Shown here in pieces: positions 1 to 9,082 of a stretch of 64,000 nucleotides of DNA. Location of the stretch: contig JARGXX010000080.1 of NCBI GenBank assembly GCA_030374765.1, forward strand, positions 1,488,001 through 1,552,000, given 5' to 3'. Position 1 is the stretch's first letter. Each line of letters opens with the position of its first letter. The translations under genes were made by a program, and so were the position numbers. The notes beneath the pieces were generated by a model. It made no database searches and was not told the DNA's origin. It saw nothing but the letters and a program-made list of their open reading frames with translations. Source of the DNA: Agarophyton chilense (lineage: Eukaryota; Rhodophyta; Florideophyceae; Gracilariales; Gracilariaceae).

Positions 1-742
1 CCCGTTGTGGACAATCTTTTACATCGACTGATGGATGCATGCCGTGTTTTGGAAATGCAATCGAATCGTTCACTAACTTCACTAACTGCTCGTGCTTGTG
101 CTCAGCTTTCGCTACGACCGACCGTTCGTTCTCAGCGTGTCTGCGCAAGACAATGCGAAAATCGCTCTTGATGCCCCAAGTCAACGAAAACCCATTTGGT
201 AAATGAGCTTAGACTGTAAGCGCGCACGGAAGCGTCTGTCGCCCGAGCCAAACGTCATGGGAGCGGATCAAAAGTCCGCCCGCTCAGAGCGCAGCCGACC
301 GCGCTGCCCGCAACACGGAGTGCGAATGCCACCTGCCGCCAAAAAAACGTGCCGCGTGCCTAGCAAACAGCGCCCTTGCTACATGAACCTGCAGTGCACC
401 GCGCGGATCAATGTACTCAACGCCCACACACCCCCGCCTCGTCCCTCCCCCACCCCATCCGCGACGCCTCCGCTTCCCCGCTCAGAGCTACTCACCATCC
501 CCGCCGCCCCGTCCCATCGCTCGTCCCGCGCGCTTTGTGCCCGCAGCCCGTCCCACCTCTTCGTCGTTTCTGCCCAGTCCAGCGCGGTGCCCGCCGCTTC
601 GCCTTTCCCATCCTCCATACCACAACGCCCCCACGTGCCTTCTCTCTCTCACGCCCCCGGTCAATGACCCACGCGCTCCCGCCCTCCTTGCAAAACCACT
701 TTCATCTTCCTTCCTTTCCTCATAGTGCCTTAGAGCTCTCCC
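1..742. other. 5' intergenic region
   Basis: No convincing gene is seen. The overlapping reading frames between 203 and 783 are proline-, arginine- and serine-rich products of a C-rich stretch, run in several frames at once, and resemble no family. The last part must hold the promoter and 5' leader of the TBL1-like gene that starts at 743; the pyrimidine-rich stretch at about 660-742 fits a leader. No clear TATA box was found. Confidence 0.5.
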
Positions 743-2408
743 ATGACTTCCAAGCCCCAGTCTCACACCACCGTGAGCTCTGATGAGATCAACTATCTTG
801 TTTTCCGTTACCTCCAAGAATCCGGTACGTACCACCCCCTCGTATACTATTCGTTCCATTTAATCCGCTCCACTCCCCTCGCCCTCCAAAACTGCTATTA
901 ACCGCGCCCGTTGTTCACCTCAATCGCGTGTAGGATACGTACACAGTGCGTTTGCGTTCGGCTATGAAAGCCAAGTGATCCGTACCAAAATCGACGGCTC
1001 GCAAATCCCGCCCGGCGCCCTTCTCTCCTTTATTCAGCGCGGCGTCAACTTTGTTGAAATTGAACAGAGCCTCGTTGACGAGACCAAAGATGGTACGCAC
1101 GCCATGGACGGAGTTACATCGCTCCTCGATGTACACCGCTGTCTGTGCAACCAGGATTTCAAACCCCCGCGCCAGCTCAATGTAATCAACGGCACTAGTG
1201 ACCAGCCCGCTATGATGGACATGGACGACCGCGACCCCGCCGTAAGCGCCGACAGAAACAAGGACCGCGCCGCCAAGTCCAACGTCGATGTACCGGAATC
1301 GGACGTGCTTCGGTTGCGCGGACACAGCTCAGAGGTTTTTGTTTGTGCATGGAATCCGCGTACTTCGGTGTTGGCAACGGGCTCGGGCGATTCTTCGGCT
1401 CGCATCTGGCCTATTCCCACCACGTTTCCACCGCCTTCGTCCGCGTCGGCTGCTGCCGCCGCACAACCTATAGTGCTGGCTCATGCGCCCGAACGCTCAA
1501 GACCAAGCTCGTTGGTGAAGCATAGATCTAATGACGTTACCACGCTGGATTGGAACCCTACGGGCACTATGCTGGCGACGGGCACATACGACGGTGTGGC
1601 AAAAGTTTGGAGTGAGACTGGTGAGTTGAAACATAGTTTGGTGAGACATACTGGTCCGTTGTTTTCGTTGAAGTGGAACAAGAAGGGCAACCATATTCTG
1701 ATTGGATCGGTTGATAAAACTACTACCGTGTGGAATGGCCTCACTGGTCAACTTGTTCGCCAGTATACTGCGCACGAGGCCCCATGTCTTGATGTCGACT
1801 GGAAGGACGATGTGGTGTTTGCGTCATGTTCAACCGATAAGCTTATCTACATGCAGAGCGTTGAATCCAACACTCCTCTTCGCGTGTATCGTGGTCATGA
1901 GGATGAAATTAATTGTATCAAGTTTGATCCATCGGGAAAATTACTTGCGTCCTGTTCGGATGACTACACCGCCAAGGTGTGGAGCACAGAGAGTCAGAGG
2001 ATGGTGTGCAATCTTACAGAACATACAAGAGAAGTTTACACAATGCAATGGTGTCCTAGCGCGAACCGAAGACTAGTGCTTGCGACCGCTTCGTTCGATG
2101 CTATGGTCAAGCTATGGGATGTGAGTTCGGGTCGGTGTATGAAAACTCTCACTGGCCACACGGATCCTGTGTACTCTTTGGCTTATAGTCCGGATGGGCA
2201 GTTCTTGGTAAGCGGGTCTTTCGATCGAACGTTTAATATATGGAGTGTGAAGGACGGAACTTTGGTGAGACGGTTTTCGGGTGATGGCGGAATCTTTGAG
2301 GTCTCTTGGAACTCTGTGGGCGACAAAATTGCGGCTTGCTTCGGTAGCAATACGGTCTGTGTGGTTGACTTGAGAAAAATGTTGGCGACCACGGTAAAGG
2401 CATCATAA
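743..2408 (+). CDS. TBL1/TBL1XR1-like LisH-WD40 transcriptional co-repressor subunit (two exons)
   Basis: Exon 1 is 743-824 and exon 2 is 934-2408, giving 518 residues, close to the roughly 514 of animal TBL1XR1. The start at 743 opens a LisH domain (about residues 9-40; SSDEINYLVFRYLQES, then after the splice YVHSAFAFGYESQV), followed by the F-box-like stretch GALLSFIQRGVNFVE. From about residue 150 a WD40 propeller of seven to eight blades begins, with repeated GHxxxV...W blades (RLRGHSSEVFVCAWN, TLTGHTDPVYSLAYS). TBL1-type proteins form the core of SMRT/NCoR-HDAC3 and Set3-like co-repressor complexes, with LisH used for oligomerisation and the propeller for histone or repressor binding, so a nuclear chromatin role is likely. 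The gene is convergent with the Hint gene and 262 bp separates the two stop codons. Confidence 0.9.
825..933 (+). other. Intron of the TBL1-like gene
   Basis: A 109-bp intron with donor GTACGT at 825 and acceptor TAG at 931-933. It is phase 1 and splits the Gly codon in the middle of the LisH domain. Removing it joins two halves of a conserved domain in frame, which is strong evidence. It is the only intron I can see in the host genes of this window. Confidence 0.85.
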
Positions 2409-2670
2409 GTTAACATTCATGAGCAGCCCCACTGTTCAGGATTTCCGACTTTAGCAGAAGGACTCCGGTTTGAGAAAACGATTTCGACAGCACGCCTGGT
2501 CTTGCTGAGAATTGGTTCTATTTTCTCATCTGGATGTGTGCCGTGATCTGCCTAAATACATGTACACAGCCGCGAGAAAAAGTTCTCGAAGATTGAGAGT
2601 GGAGGGCAACCGAAGTTTAAAAAATAACACATGAATGCTGTACAAAGTACTCAAGTTTGATCTCACATAC

Positions 2671-3846
2671 TTAGGAGGCCAGTGAACTGGCTGAGGTGCA
2701 TAATTGTCTAACATTTTCAACCAACGTGTCCACTGTGAGTCTTATGATCGAGAAAAGGGGTGAAGGCAGGAGTTTATAAACTCCTCGAATCGGCGCAAGG
2801 AGAGAACATGCAGTGCTTGGAGGTACGGCTCTAGTCCACGTTGTCGCGGCAATCCCATTTACAATGATGTTTCCGTCCATTGTCTGTGGGTGGTATAGTC
2901 CTCGCGCCCAAACGCTTTCAATGTTCACGATATGGTCATTGACTCCAGACGCCAGTGTGACAAAGTCACTGATTTTGGCTGTGTCCGCGGCTCGAATGTT
3001 CTTGTTGAGGTAGAGGTAATGGCTCCCGGATAGTACAATGTGTCTCCCAGAGGCAGTTGAAATCTTCACAAATGGAGCAACCACGGATTCATCTTGGTGC
3101 GTAAATAAGAAAACCTCAGAATATGTACGATTAGAGGATGTAAGTACTCTGGCTCCAATGTTGAGATCTTTCATGCGTACAAGGCCGCCGCCTACAGTTG
3201 AGACGGTGGCATCGCGTGGGAAACATACTGCTTTCTTCTGGTTGCTGCTTTCATTCATTTCTTTCTCTTTGTGTGCCTCCTCTTGTGCTTCCGTTTGCTT
3301 GTTGGAATATTCAAAAGGCTCGTCCAACTTCTTTTGAAAAACGCAAAAGTCAGTGAAATGGGAGTATGTGAGGTACAGGAAGCCCGGATGAATGTTAAGA
3401 CCAAGCTGGTCATCTGTAATCTTAGTATCCCGGGCGTTCACAAAGAACCAACTGATAGAACTGGCATTGAAGGCCCAGGGTCCGCAGACTCGAGGCGCAG
3501 TTTCCACGCCAGCAAAGAAGAAGATGTCCTTGTGAGACACATGCGACGGCAGTGGCAAACCCTTGGGTAGAATTTCCGTTCCTTCCTCGAGGCGCTTTCC
3601 ACCGGGTCCTTTGCACTGCACCTTGTCCGCGGTCATTGAAGCCGCGGGCATGATGCGCTTGTTCAAAGAAACCTGTTCATATGACACTTGCGAGGGGCAC
3701 GCAGAAGGACGACCTGACGCCAGCTTGAAGTCCGTTACCAGCGACTTCATAGTGAACTTCTCACCATTTGCTACCGTGACGAGCAGCAGAATGAACAAGG
3801 CTGAAGTAACTGTAAAGGCGCGATGACTTCCTTTTCGCGGCTCCAT
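2671..3846 (-). CDS. Secreted Hint-domain (Hog-like autoprocessing) protein
   Basis: I chose the ATG at 3846 (391 aa) because it opens a signal peptide (basic start, then ALFILLLVTVANG); the frame is open 79 codons further upstream without a better start. Residues about 30-170 form a cysteine-containing extracellular domain that I do not recognise. An acidic/lysine-rich linker follows, then a Hint domain from Cys208 (CFPRDATVSTV), with a block-B-like stretch containing SGRHIVLSGSHYLYL and the Hog-like ending GNIIVNGIAATTWTRA. Hint domains self-cleave at the first Cys; in Hedgehog the cleavage is coupled to sterol attachment. Hog-type proteins without a Hedge domain are known in several algae and protists. 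The last 40 residues could be an adduct-recognition tail. Self-cleavage is inferred from Cys208 and the His residues. Confidence 0.75.
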   Translation of the reverse strand: MEPRKGSHRAFTVTSALFILLLVTVANGEKFTMKSLVTDFKLASGRPSACPSQVSYEQVSLNKRIMPAASMTADKVQCKGPGGKRLEEGTEILPKGLPLPSHVSHKDIFFFAGVETAPRVCGPWAFNASSISWFFVNARDTKITDDQLGLNIHPGFLYLTYSHFTDFCVFQKKLDEPFEYSNKQTEAQEEAHKEKEMNESSNQKKAVCFPRDATVSTVGGGLVRMKDLNIGARVLTSSNRTYSEVFLFTHQDESVVAPFVKISTASGRHIVLSGSHYLYLNKNIRAADTAKISDFVTLASGVNDHIVNIESVWARGLYHPQTMDGNIIVNGIAATTWTRAVPPSTACSLLAPIRGVYKLLPSPLFSIIRLTVDTLVENVRQLCTSASSLAS

Positions 3847-5067
3847 TGTGTTGTGGTCGAAAACAGCGAGATTGGCCGGTTTTGTTGGAATGCAATATGG
3901 ACGAGGTTGGTGTTCAGTGGTTCCCCCTTCCACCGCCGCGGAACTAGCATAAGAATTCGAAAGTACAGCAGCCACCGAGAAGCCGTATTGCTTTAAAAGA
4001 CGACTGGACGAGAAATGAGCGTTCAGTTGGACTTGGAACGGCGGCAGAGCTGTGGACTTATTCGATAGATTTGTGAGGAACAAGGCGGGCCAAGGATAGA
4101 AACCAAATGATGCAATGTGGGACGGGGCCTATTTTGAATGTTGTGCTTGTTTAGAGACAAGAATCTGATTTAATAAAACGTGCTCGGTGCTGGGATTGTA
4201 CTCAATAATAACAACTGGAAAAGGTATGTGCAAGCGTTTAGAGTACTTGAGGTAACAGGGAAGCTTGAATGAAGTTAGGCGTTTGGAAATTTGCATCAAC
4301 AGCACAACACAAACAAATAGTATTACAGCGGATTTGTGTGAGTGAGTGTGAGTGTTTAGCGGTACGTTTTTCATGGGGGGCGGCTAGGAGGGTAAGCTGT
4401 GAGAGGGTTAAGGGCTATTAAGCCTTCCATAAATACGTGGAAGATGTTTTTTCATCTTAAAAAAGCACTTTATAAAGTGTAAATTATGGTGTATCACGAT
4501 AGTAAGATTTGTGGCGGCACGTTAGGCACGCGAATTGATTGGCGCTTCGCAACATGTAGCAGGCATATGAGAGGATGAAGGCAGCGAGGCTACGGGAGGG
4601 GGGGGGCGCCGCTCCATTTATCGCGCAGAGGAAAAAGGAGCGAGTGTGATGGATATGCGGGGCGCAGCCCGAGATGCTCGGCTAAACACACGAATGATAG
4701 CGGAGAAACAGCATACCAGGAAGGCGAGAGCGGCGCTAAGAAAGAAGCTGTTGAGTGCTTGAGGCCTCAACCGCCATCGCTATGTCTGCATTGCACAAAA
4801 AAAAGAGACAGTGCAAATGGAAGACCAAAAATACACCGGGTGGCGCGTGCGGCGCACGCGCGCGGAGCGTATGGCGCGTGCGGGCGCCTCTCAAATGCGT
4901 CCATTCGCTCGCGCCGGTGCATTGTTTTGCACTGCGCGCGCGCCCGCCAAACCGCACAACAAAGCACGCGCTGTCGCCGCTGGTCGTCTTTGTCCCCCCA
5001 CCCCCCCCCCCTCTCCCTCTCCCTCCCCCCTCTCTTCACCCTCGGCCACGCCGCGAGCATAGGCGTG
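3847..5067. promoter_or_regulatory. Shared intergenic region between divergent Hint and kinase genes
   Basis: These 1.2 kb lie between the starts of two divergent genes and so must hold both promoters. I see an AT-rich block near 4430-4500 with an inverted ACTTTATAAAGT at about 4468, and CpG-rich low-complexity DNA with C-runs at 4840-5040. An 81-aa frame on the minus strand (4129-4374) has no recognisable content and I do not call it a gene. Confidence 0.35.
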
Positions 5068-7647
5068 ATGCACACGAAAACGTCTGTACCATGCGACTCG
5101 CAGCTACGTGTGGCGTCTCTTCTGCGCGCGTCTTGCGTGTCCGATGATGGTGTTGCTGTGGTTTGCGCGTCTGTAACGTCGCCGCCGCCTTCGCCACCGA
5201 CTTCGCCGCTGTGTACGCTGCCGCGCGTTTGTGTCGCGCTTGCGGATGGCGATGTTGGCTCGGATGATGACTGGTTCTGCACTATGGCTTCCAACTCCGA
5301 CACTGACAACGTGCGTTCCGCCTCGCCTCGCGCTCCGCCCTCTCTGCGCTCTTCCTCGTCTTCGCTCTCGCCGACTGATCCCGCCCCCGTCGTCCACAAC
5401 AGCCACCCACACCACCACCGCCTCGACGACCACCAACACCTTGGAGACGGCCACCTTGACGACAAACCCGACAGCGAGCAACAATGCATACTGATTCCCA
5501 ACTATCGAGGCGTGGCGCATTCGTCCGCCTTGCCGGATCGTGCGTGCGCAGCGCATGCTACCTCCAGCGCCCAGCGCGTGTCCCTAAGTGACGCCGACCT
5601 GCCCCAACCGCATCCTCCACAATCTTCCAAAAATGTTTCTTTCGATATGCAGTCGCCAAATGCAAACCCTCCCTTAGCTGCCTCGTCTCTACTGGCCACC
5701 AGTTCGTTTTCAACCTCTCTAATGATTAACGACCACCCGTCCGACTCTTCCACTCTCAAAACGCCACAACAATCACTGCAACAAGCCTCAACCCCCGAAC
5801 TTCGTCCCAACCAATCTAAACTGTCCTCCACCATGCAACAACTGCACAAAGGAACCAGCAGCGAGAACAGTGATGAACCAAAACTCCACAATTCTTTACC
5901 AAAGAGACTGTCCAATGGTGATATCACTTATTCCTCTTCTGTGGCATCCACCTCTTGTACATCTCAACCTTTCAACGCAATGCACATTCCGTCACCTGGT
6001 TCTTCTTCCTCGGCAGCACCTGCACTTTCAAATGCCGCAAAATCGTTTACATTTGGCAGAGATCGCCCTGCCAGTTCTCCTGCACATCCTCAAGCGCTGC
6101 AAAACATTTCCACCGCACATGTTTTTTCTCTTTACGCTTCACCTTCTTCTGGCAGACGCTTTTGCCCAAGGACCTATCGCCCTGCCCCTGTTCCCACCAG
6201 CAACACCATGTCTTTCCTCGAGTGTGTCTTGGAAATGCTCAAAGGCTCCACTGTTCACAAGCGACGCACTTTTATGTATCATCCTCAGATTTATTTGTGG
6301 CTCACTCCAGACCTTTGCGAGCTCAGATATAGATGCCCGAAGAAAGGCAACGTTCCGATCACAGAGACTCTTCCGCTTTGTAGAGTGAGCAAGTTGAAGG
6401 GCTCTGATCGCGAGTTGAGCATAGAGTTTAGTGATGCGCGAAAACGCGTGGAGTTTCTGTTTCCGTCAAAGGGCAACGCTGATATTTGGCTCAGCGGACT
6501 GTGCTGTTTGATTCCTGCATATGCAAGCGTCAAATCGCGCGATCGACCGGTTGGGCAGAGAGAAAATTATGACCCGTTGACAGACTCGTGGAATGGAAAG
6601 AAAATCGAGTCGAGGAAGCGGTTGGCTAGTTATATCTTGCTGGGAACCATTGGCAGGGGTTCATTTGGAAAGGTCAAATTGGCTCTGTCTGTTGAGAATC
6701 GTCAGTTTTATGCTGTCAAGGTGCTGAACAAGTCTATGATGAGAAAACGTATTCGAAGCATTCCGGTGAATGGTGTGTACACCAATTCTGCGGATTTTAC
6801 AGAATTGGAGGCAAAGGACGTGAACGAAATTCAGGTAATGGAGGCGCTGCGCCACGAGAATGTTATGCAGTACATGGGTGTGTACAACGACACTGAAGAT
6901 GACCGTTTTTACATTGTGCTTGAGTTTGTGGCGCGGGGTCCAATCATGAGTTCGGCCAAGCTGAAAGGGGCAAACCCGTTGAGTATAGACCGAGCAAGAA
7001 GCGCATTTGTAGATGTACTCGCTGGGATTGAGTACTTGCACCGCATGAGTATCGCTCACCGCGATATCAAACCGGACAACCTTTTGGAAGCCGGAGATGG
7101 AACAGTGAAAATCTCCGATTTTGGAGCGGCGGTGGAGTGCAAGCGCGACGCAGACGGCACGTTTGTGTCGGATCACTCCACGGCTGGCACTCCGGCTTTT
7201 ACAGCGCCTGAAGTGACAATTTCGGATAATGGTCCAAAGAAAAGCGTGAACCTTTTGAAGGCGGACATGTGGTCGCTTGGGGCCACGTTGTACTACATGA
7301 TATTTGGAGAAGCACCGTTCATTGCCCGTTCTGTGTTTGAAATGTATGATACGATCTGCACGCAGGAGCTGTCGTTCCCGGGCCATGCAGATGCTTCGAG
7401 TGATGTCTGCTGCTTGATTTCGGCGTTGTTGCAGAAGGATCCGGCGAAACGAGCGGATATTACGGAGTGCCTTAGATCACCGTGGATTACCAAGTGCGCG
7501 GGGGTTGCTGAGAAGGTAGATAGTGTTTGGAGGGCGATTGAAAAGCATGGCGGCAGAGCCGATCGGCCGCAAGCTGAAAGCGGTGCGGCGACGGTGGCTG
7601 GCGTCGGTGGGCAACGTTCGCGTACTTGGTATAAAAAAAGGTCGTAG
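5068..7647 (+). CDS. CaMKK/SnAK-like serine/threonine protein kinase with N-terminal PH-like domain
   Basis: The frame is open from 4759, but the first ATG is at 5068 (859 aa); ATG 5284 (787 aa) is an alternative because the first 70 residues are poorly ordered. Residues 1-370 are Ser/Pro/His-rich and probably disordered. About 380-490 look like a PH domain (LECVLEMLKGSTVHKRRTF ... WLSGLCCLIP). The kinase domain runs about 520-810: glycine loop GRGSFGKVK, VAIK-type lysine in YAVKVLNK, HRDIKPDN near 664, DFG near 684, GTPAFTAPE near 713. The insert after the lysine, the EAKDVNEIQVMEAL helix and GTPAF in the activation loop match CaMKK, yeast SAK1/TOS3/ELM1 and plant SnAK/GRIK, the kinases that activate AMPK/SnRK1. 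An energy-signalling role is therefore inferred. Family confidence is moderate to high. Confidence 0.8.
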   Translation: MHTKTSVPCDSQLRVASLLRASCVSDDGVAVVCASVTSPPPSPPTSPLCTLPRVCVALADGDVGSDDDWFCTMASNSDTDNVRSASPRAPPSLRSSSSSLSPTDPAPVVHNSHPHHHRLDDHQHLGDGHLDDKPDSEQQCILIPNYRGVAHSSALPDRACAAHATSSAQRVSLSDADLPQPHPPQSSKNVSFDMQSPNANPPLAASSLLATSSFSTSLMINDHPSDSSTLKTPQQSLQQASTPELRPNQSKLSSTMQQLHKGTSSENSDEPKLHNSLPKRLSNGDITYSSSVASTSCTSQPFNAMHIPSPGSSSSAAPALSNAAKSFTFGRDRPASSPAHPQALQNISTAHVFSLYASPSSGRRFCPRTYRPAPVPTSNTMSFLECVLEMLKGSTVHKRRTFMYHPQIYLWLTPDLCELRYRCPKKGNVPITETLPLCRVSKLKGSDRELSIEFSDARKRVEFLFPSKGNADIWLSGLCCLIPAYASVKSRDRPVGQRENYDPLTDSWNGKKIESRKRLASYILLGTIGRGSFGKVKLALSVENRQFYAVKVLNKSMMRKRIRSIPVNGVYTNSADFTELEAKDVNEIQVMEALRHENVMQYMGVYNDTEDDRFYIVLEFVARGPIMSSAKLKGANPLSIDRARSAFVDVLAGIEYLHRMSIAHRDIKPDNLLEAGDGTVKISDFGAAVECKRDADGTFVSDHSTAGTPAFTAPEVTISDNGPKKSVNLLKADMWSLGATLYYMIFGEAPFIARSVFEMYDTICTQELSFPGHADASSDVCCLISALLQKDPAKRADITECLRSPWITKCAGVAEKVDSVWRAIEKHGGRADRPQAESGAATVAGVGGQRSRTWYKKRS

Positions 7648-7696
7648 TTTGACTGTTCCTTTGTCTATTTCTCTGTCGTTCTCGTTGGTGTTTGTA

Positions 7697-7732
7697 GATA
7701 TATACATGTATACATATATATATATATATATA
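7697..7732. repeat. TA microsatellite in kinase 3' flank
   Basis: An imperfect TA/TACA run of about 36 bp lies 50 bp after the kinase stop codon. Confidence 0.9.
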
Positions 7733-9082
7733 ATGTTTGAATGTGGCTGTGAGTTCTTGTAAAGCGTTCTGTAAGTTCGGATAACATGTGGAAGACTGCG
7801 AGTGCGCGCGTTTGAGATGGGGGCGTCGAAGCGTCACGGTGACGCAGGATGACGCGGGGGTGTGAAGGGGACGCGAAGGTGCCTTTCACTTTTGTGTTTT
7901 GTGGCGCAGCGAGCGTGGCTGGGCCAGTCTAACCTCCGCGTCGATTTGCGTGCAAAGAGTGAAGCCCCTCCCCGGTGGTGGTGAAACATAAAGTTGCTGC
8001 CTATCAGCTGTCGCGCCAGGTCTCGGTCGCGCTTTAATGGTTCGCCGCTTGCCATGGTGTCTGAGCGTGAACGATAGGTCTGCTTTTTTTTTATTGTGTA
8101 CTGGAACTCTGGAATGATGGATTGTTGGCGGCGATGGTGTTCGTCTGTGGTTGTGATTGAAATGATGGCGCTGGCATGAGTTAGCATTACATCATCCGCA
8201 TCATGTTCGCACGCTGCGTTCTTCGGGAGTGGAATGCAAAAAATCACTTTGCTCAAATTCTGATGAAACCACCTGGTATCTACAAGTGAAGCAGCTCTGT
8301 GCACATGCGCAGCACTTTTTTCTAGCTCAACTTGCTTCCAAAGTTGGAGTCTCTTGCGAATGATGCGTCGACATCGAACAGTCCGTAGTGTCGTGGACAG
8401 ATGTTGCAGAAACAAAGCGTCACGCGATCTTTCCGATCGGATTAACATAAGCAAGCGCTGGAGCTGGAGGAGACATCTACCAATCACGAGCAGAAGTGTT
8501 ACATGGTCGAGTATGAACACCAGCATAAATAACCGTAGGCCAGACGATGCATGCAATTATTCCATGATGAGTTTCTTCAATGCGTTTATTGAAGTTGGTG
8601 CCCTCAGTAAAAAAGGATGAAGATAATTAATCTGCAAGTGTCTCTCTTTCTCTCTATTCTTGGGTACCGTTGGTGTGAAGGGTGCCACTCACTCTCGCCG
8701 CTGGCCGTGTGTCCGTGTCCGTGGACAACAACACGAGCAAATGTTTATGAAAAACCAAGCCTGCTCGCAATGTGTACACGTGGAATCGTGTGCCTTCCTG
8801 TGTCATATGGTGCTCTGTCAGTAGCAGTGGCGGAAGCAAAGACAGTTTCTGTCATGATGCACAACAGTAGTCTTGATCCCTGCATTCTAGCTTCCGCCGT
8901 GACTTCAGTAAACGAGGGGGTGCGCGCTGGAATGCAACTAAGCGCTCTTGCGCTTCGCGTTCCTATCTTCGGACATGCTTCACTGCGTTCTTCCTCACAC
9001 TTCACAACTGCACTGAGAGAGACTCACTTTCCCTCGTCAAAAAGTCCACCAAGTCGCTTCTGCTGGTCGTAGCAAAGCCGCC
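7733..9082. other. Intergenic region upstream of VPS13, with a doubtful 240-aa ORF
   Basis: The minus-strand frame 7834-8556 (240 aa) and plus-strand frame 8617-9072 (151 aa) are open but show no domain, no clear signal peptide and no family resemblance. The 3' part (about 8600-9082) should contain the VPS13 promoter and leader. If the 240-aa frame were real it would be a small gene divergent from VPS13; I consider this unlikely. Confidence 0.3.

Noticed and set aside
203-783. Overlapping Pro/Arg/Ser-rich ORFs upstream of the TBL1-like gene
   Set aside because: Open in several frames at once because of C-rich composition; no start context or family.
4759-5067. N-terminal extension of the kinase (103 codons without ATG)
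   Set aside because: No ATG, low-complexity CpG-rich DNA; the first usable ATG is at 5068.
4767-5501. 244-aa antisense ORF over the kinase 5' end
   Set aside because: Mirror of the Ser/Pro-rich coding strand; no domain.
6661-7386. 241-aa antisense ORF over the kinase domain
   Set aside because: Shadow of a conserved kinase domain on the other strand.
7834-8556. 240-aa minus-strand ORF as a divergent gene
   Set aside because: No family features; kept only as a doubtful note in the intergenic entry.
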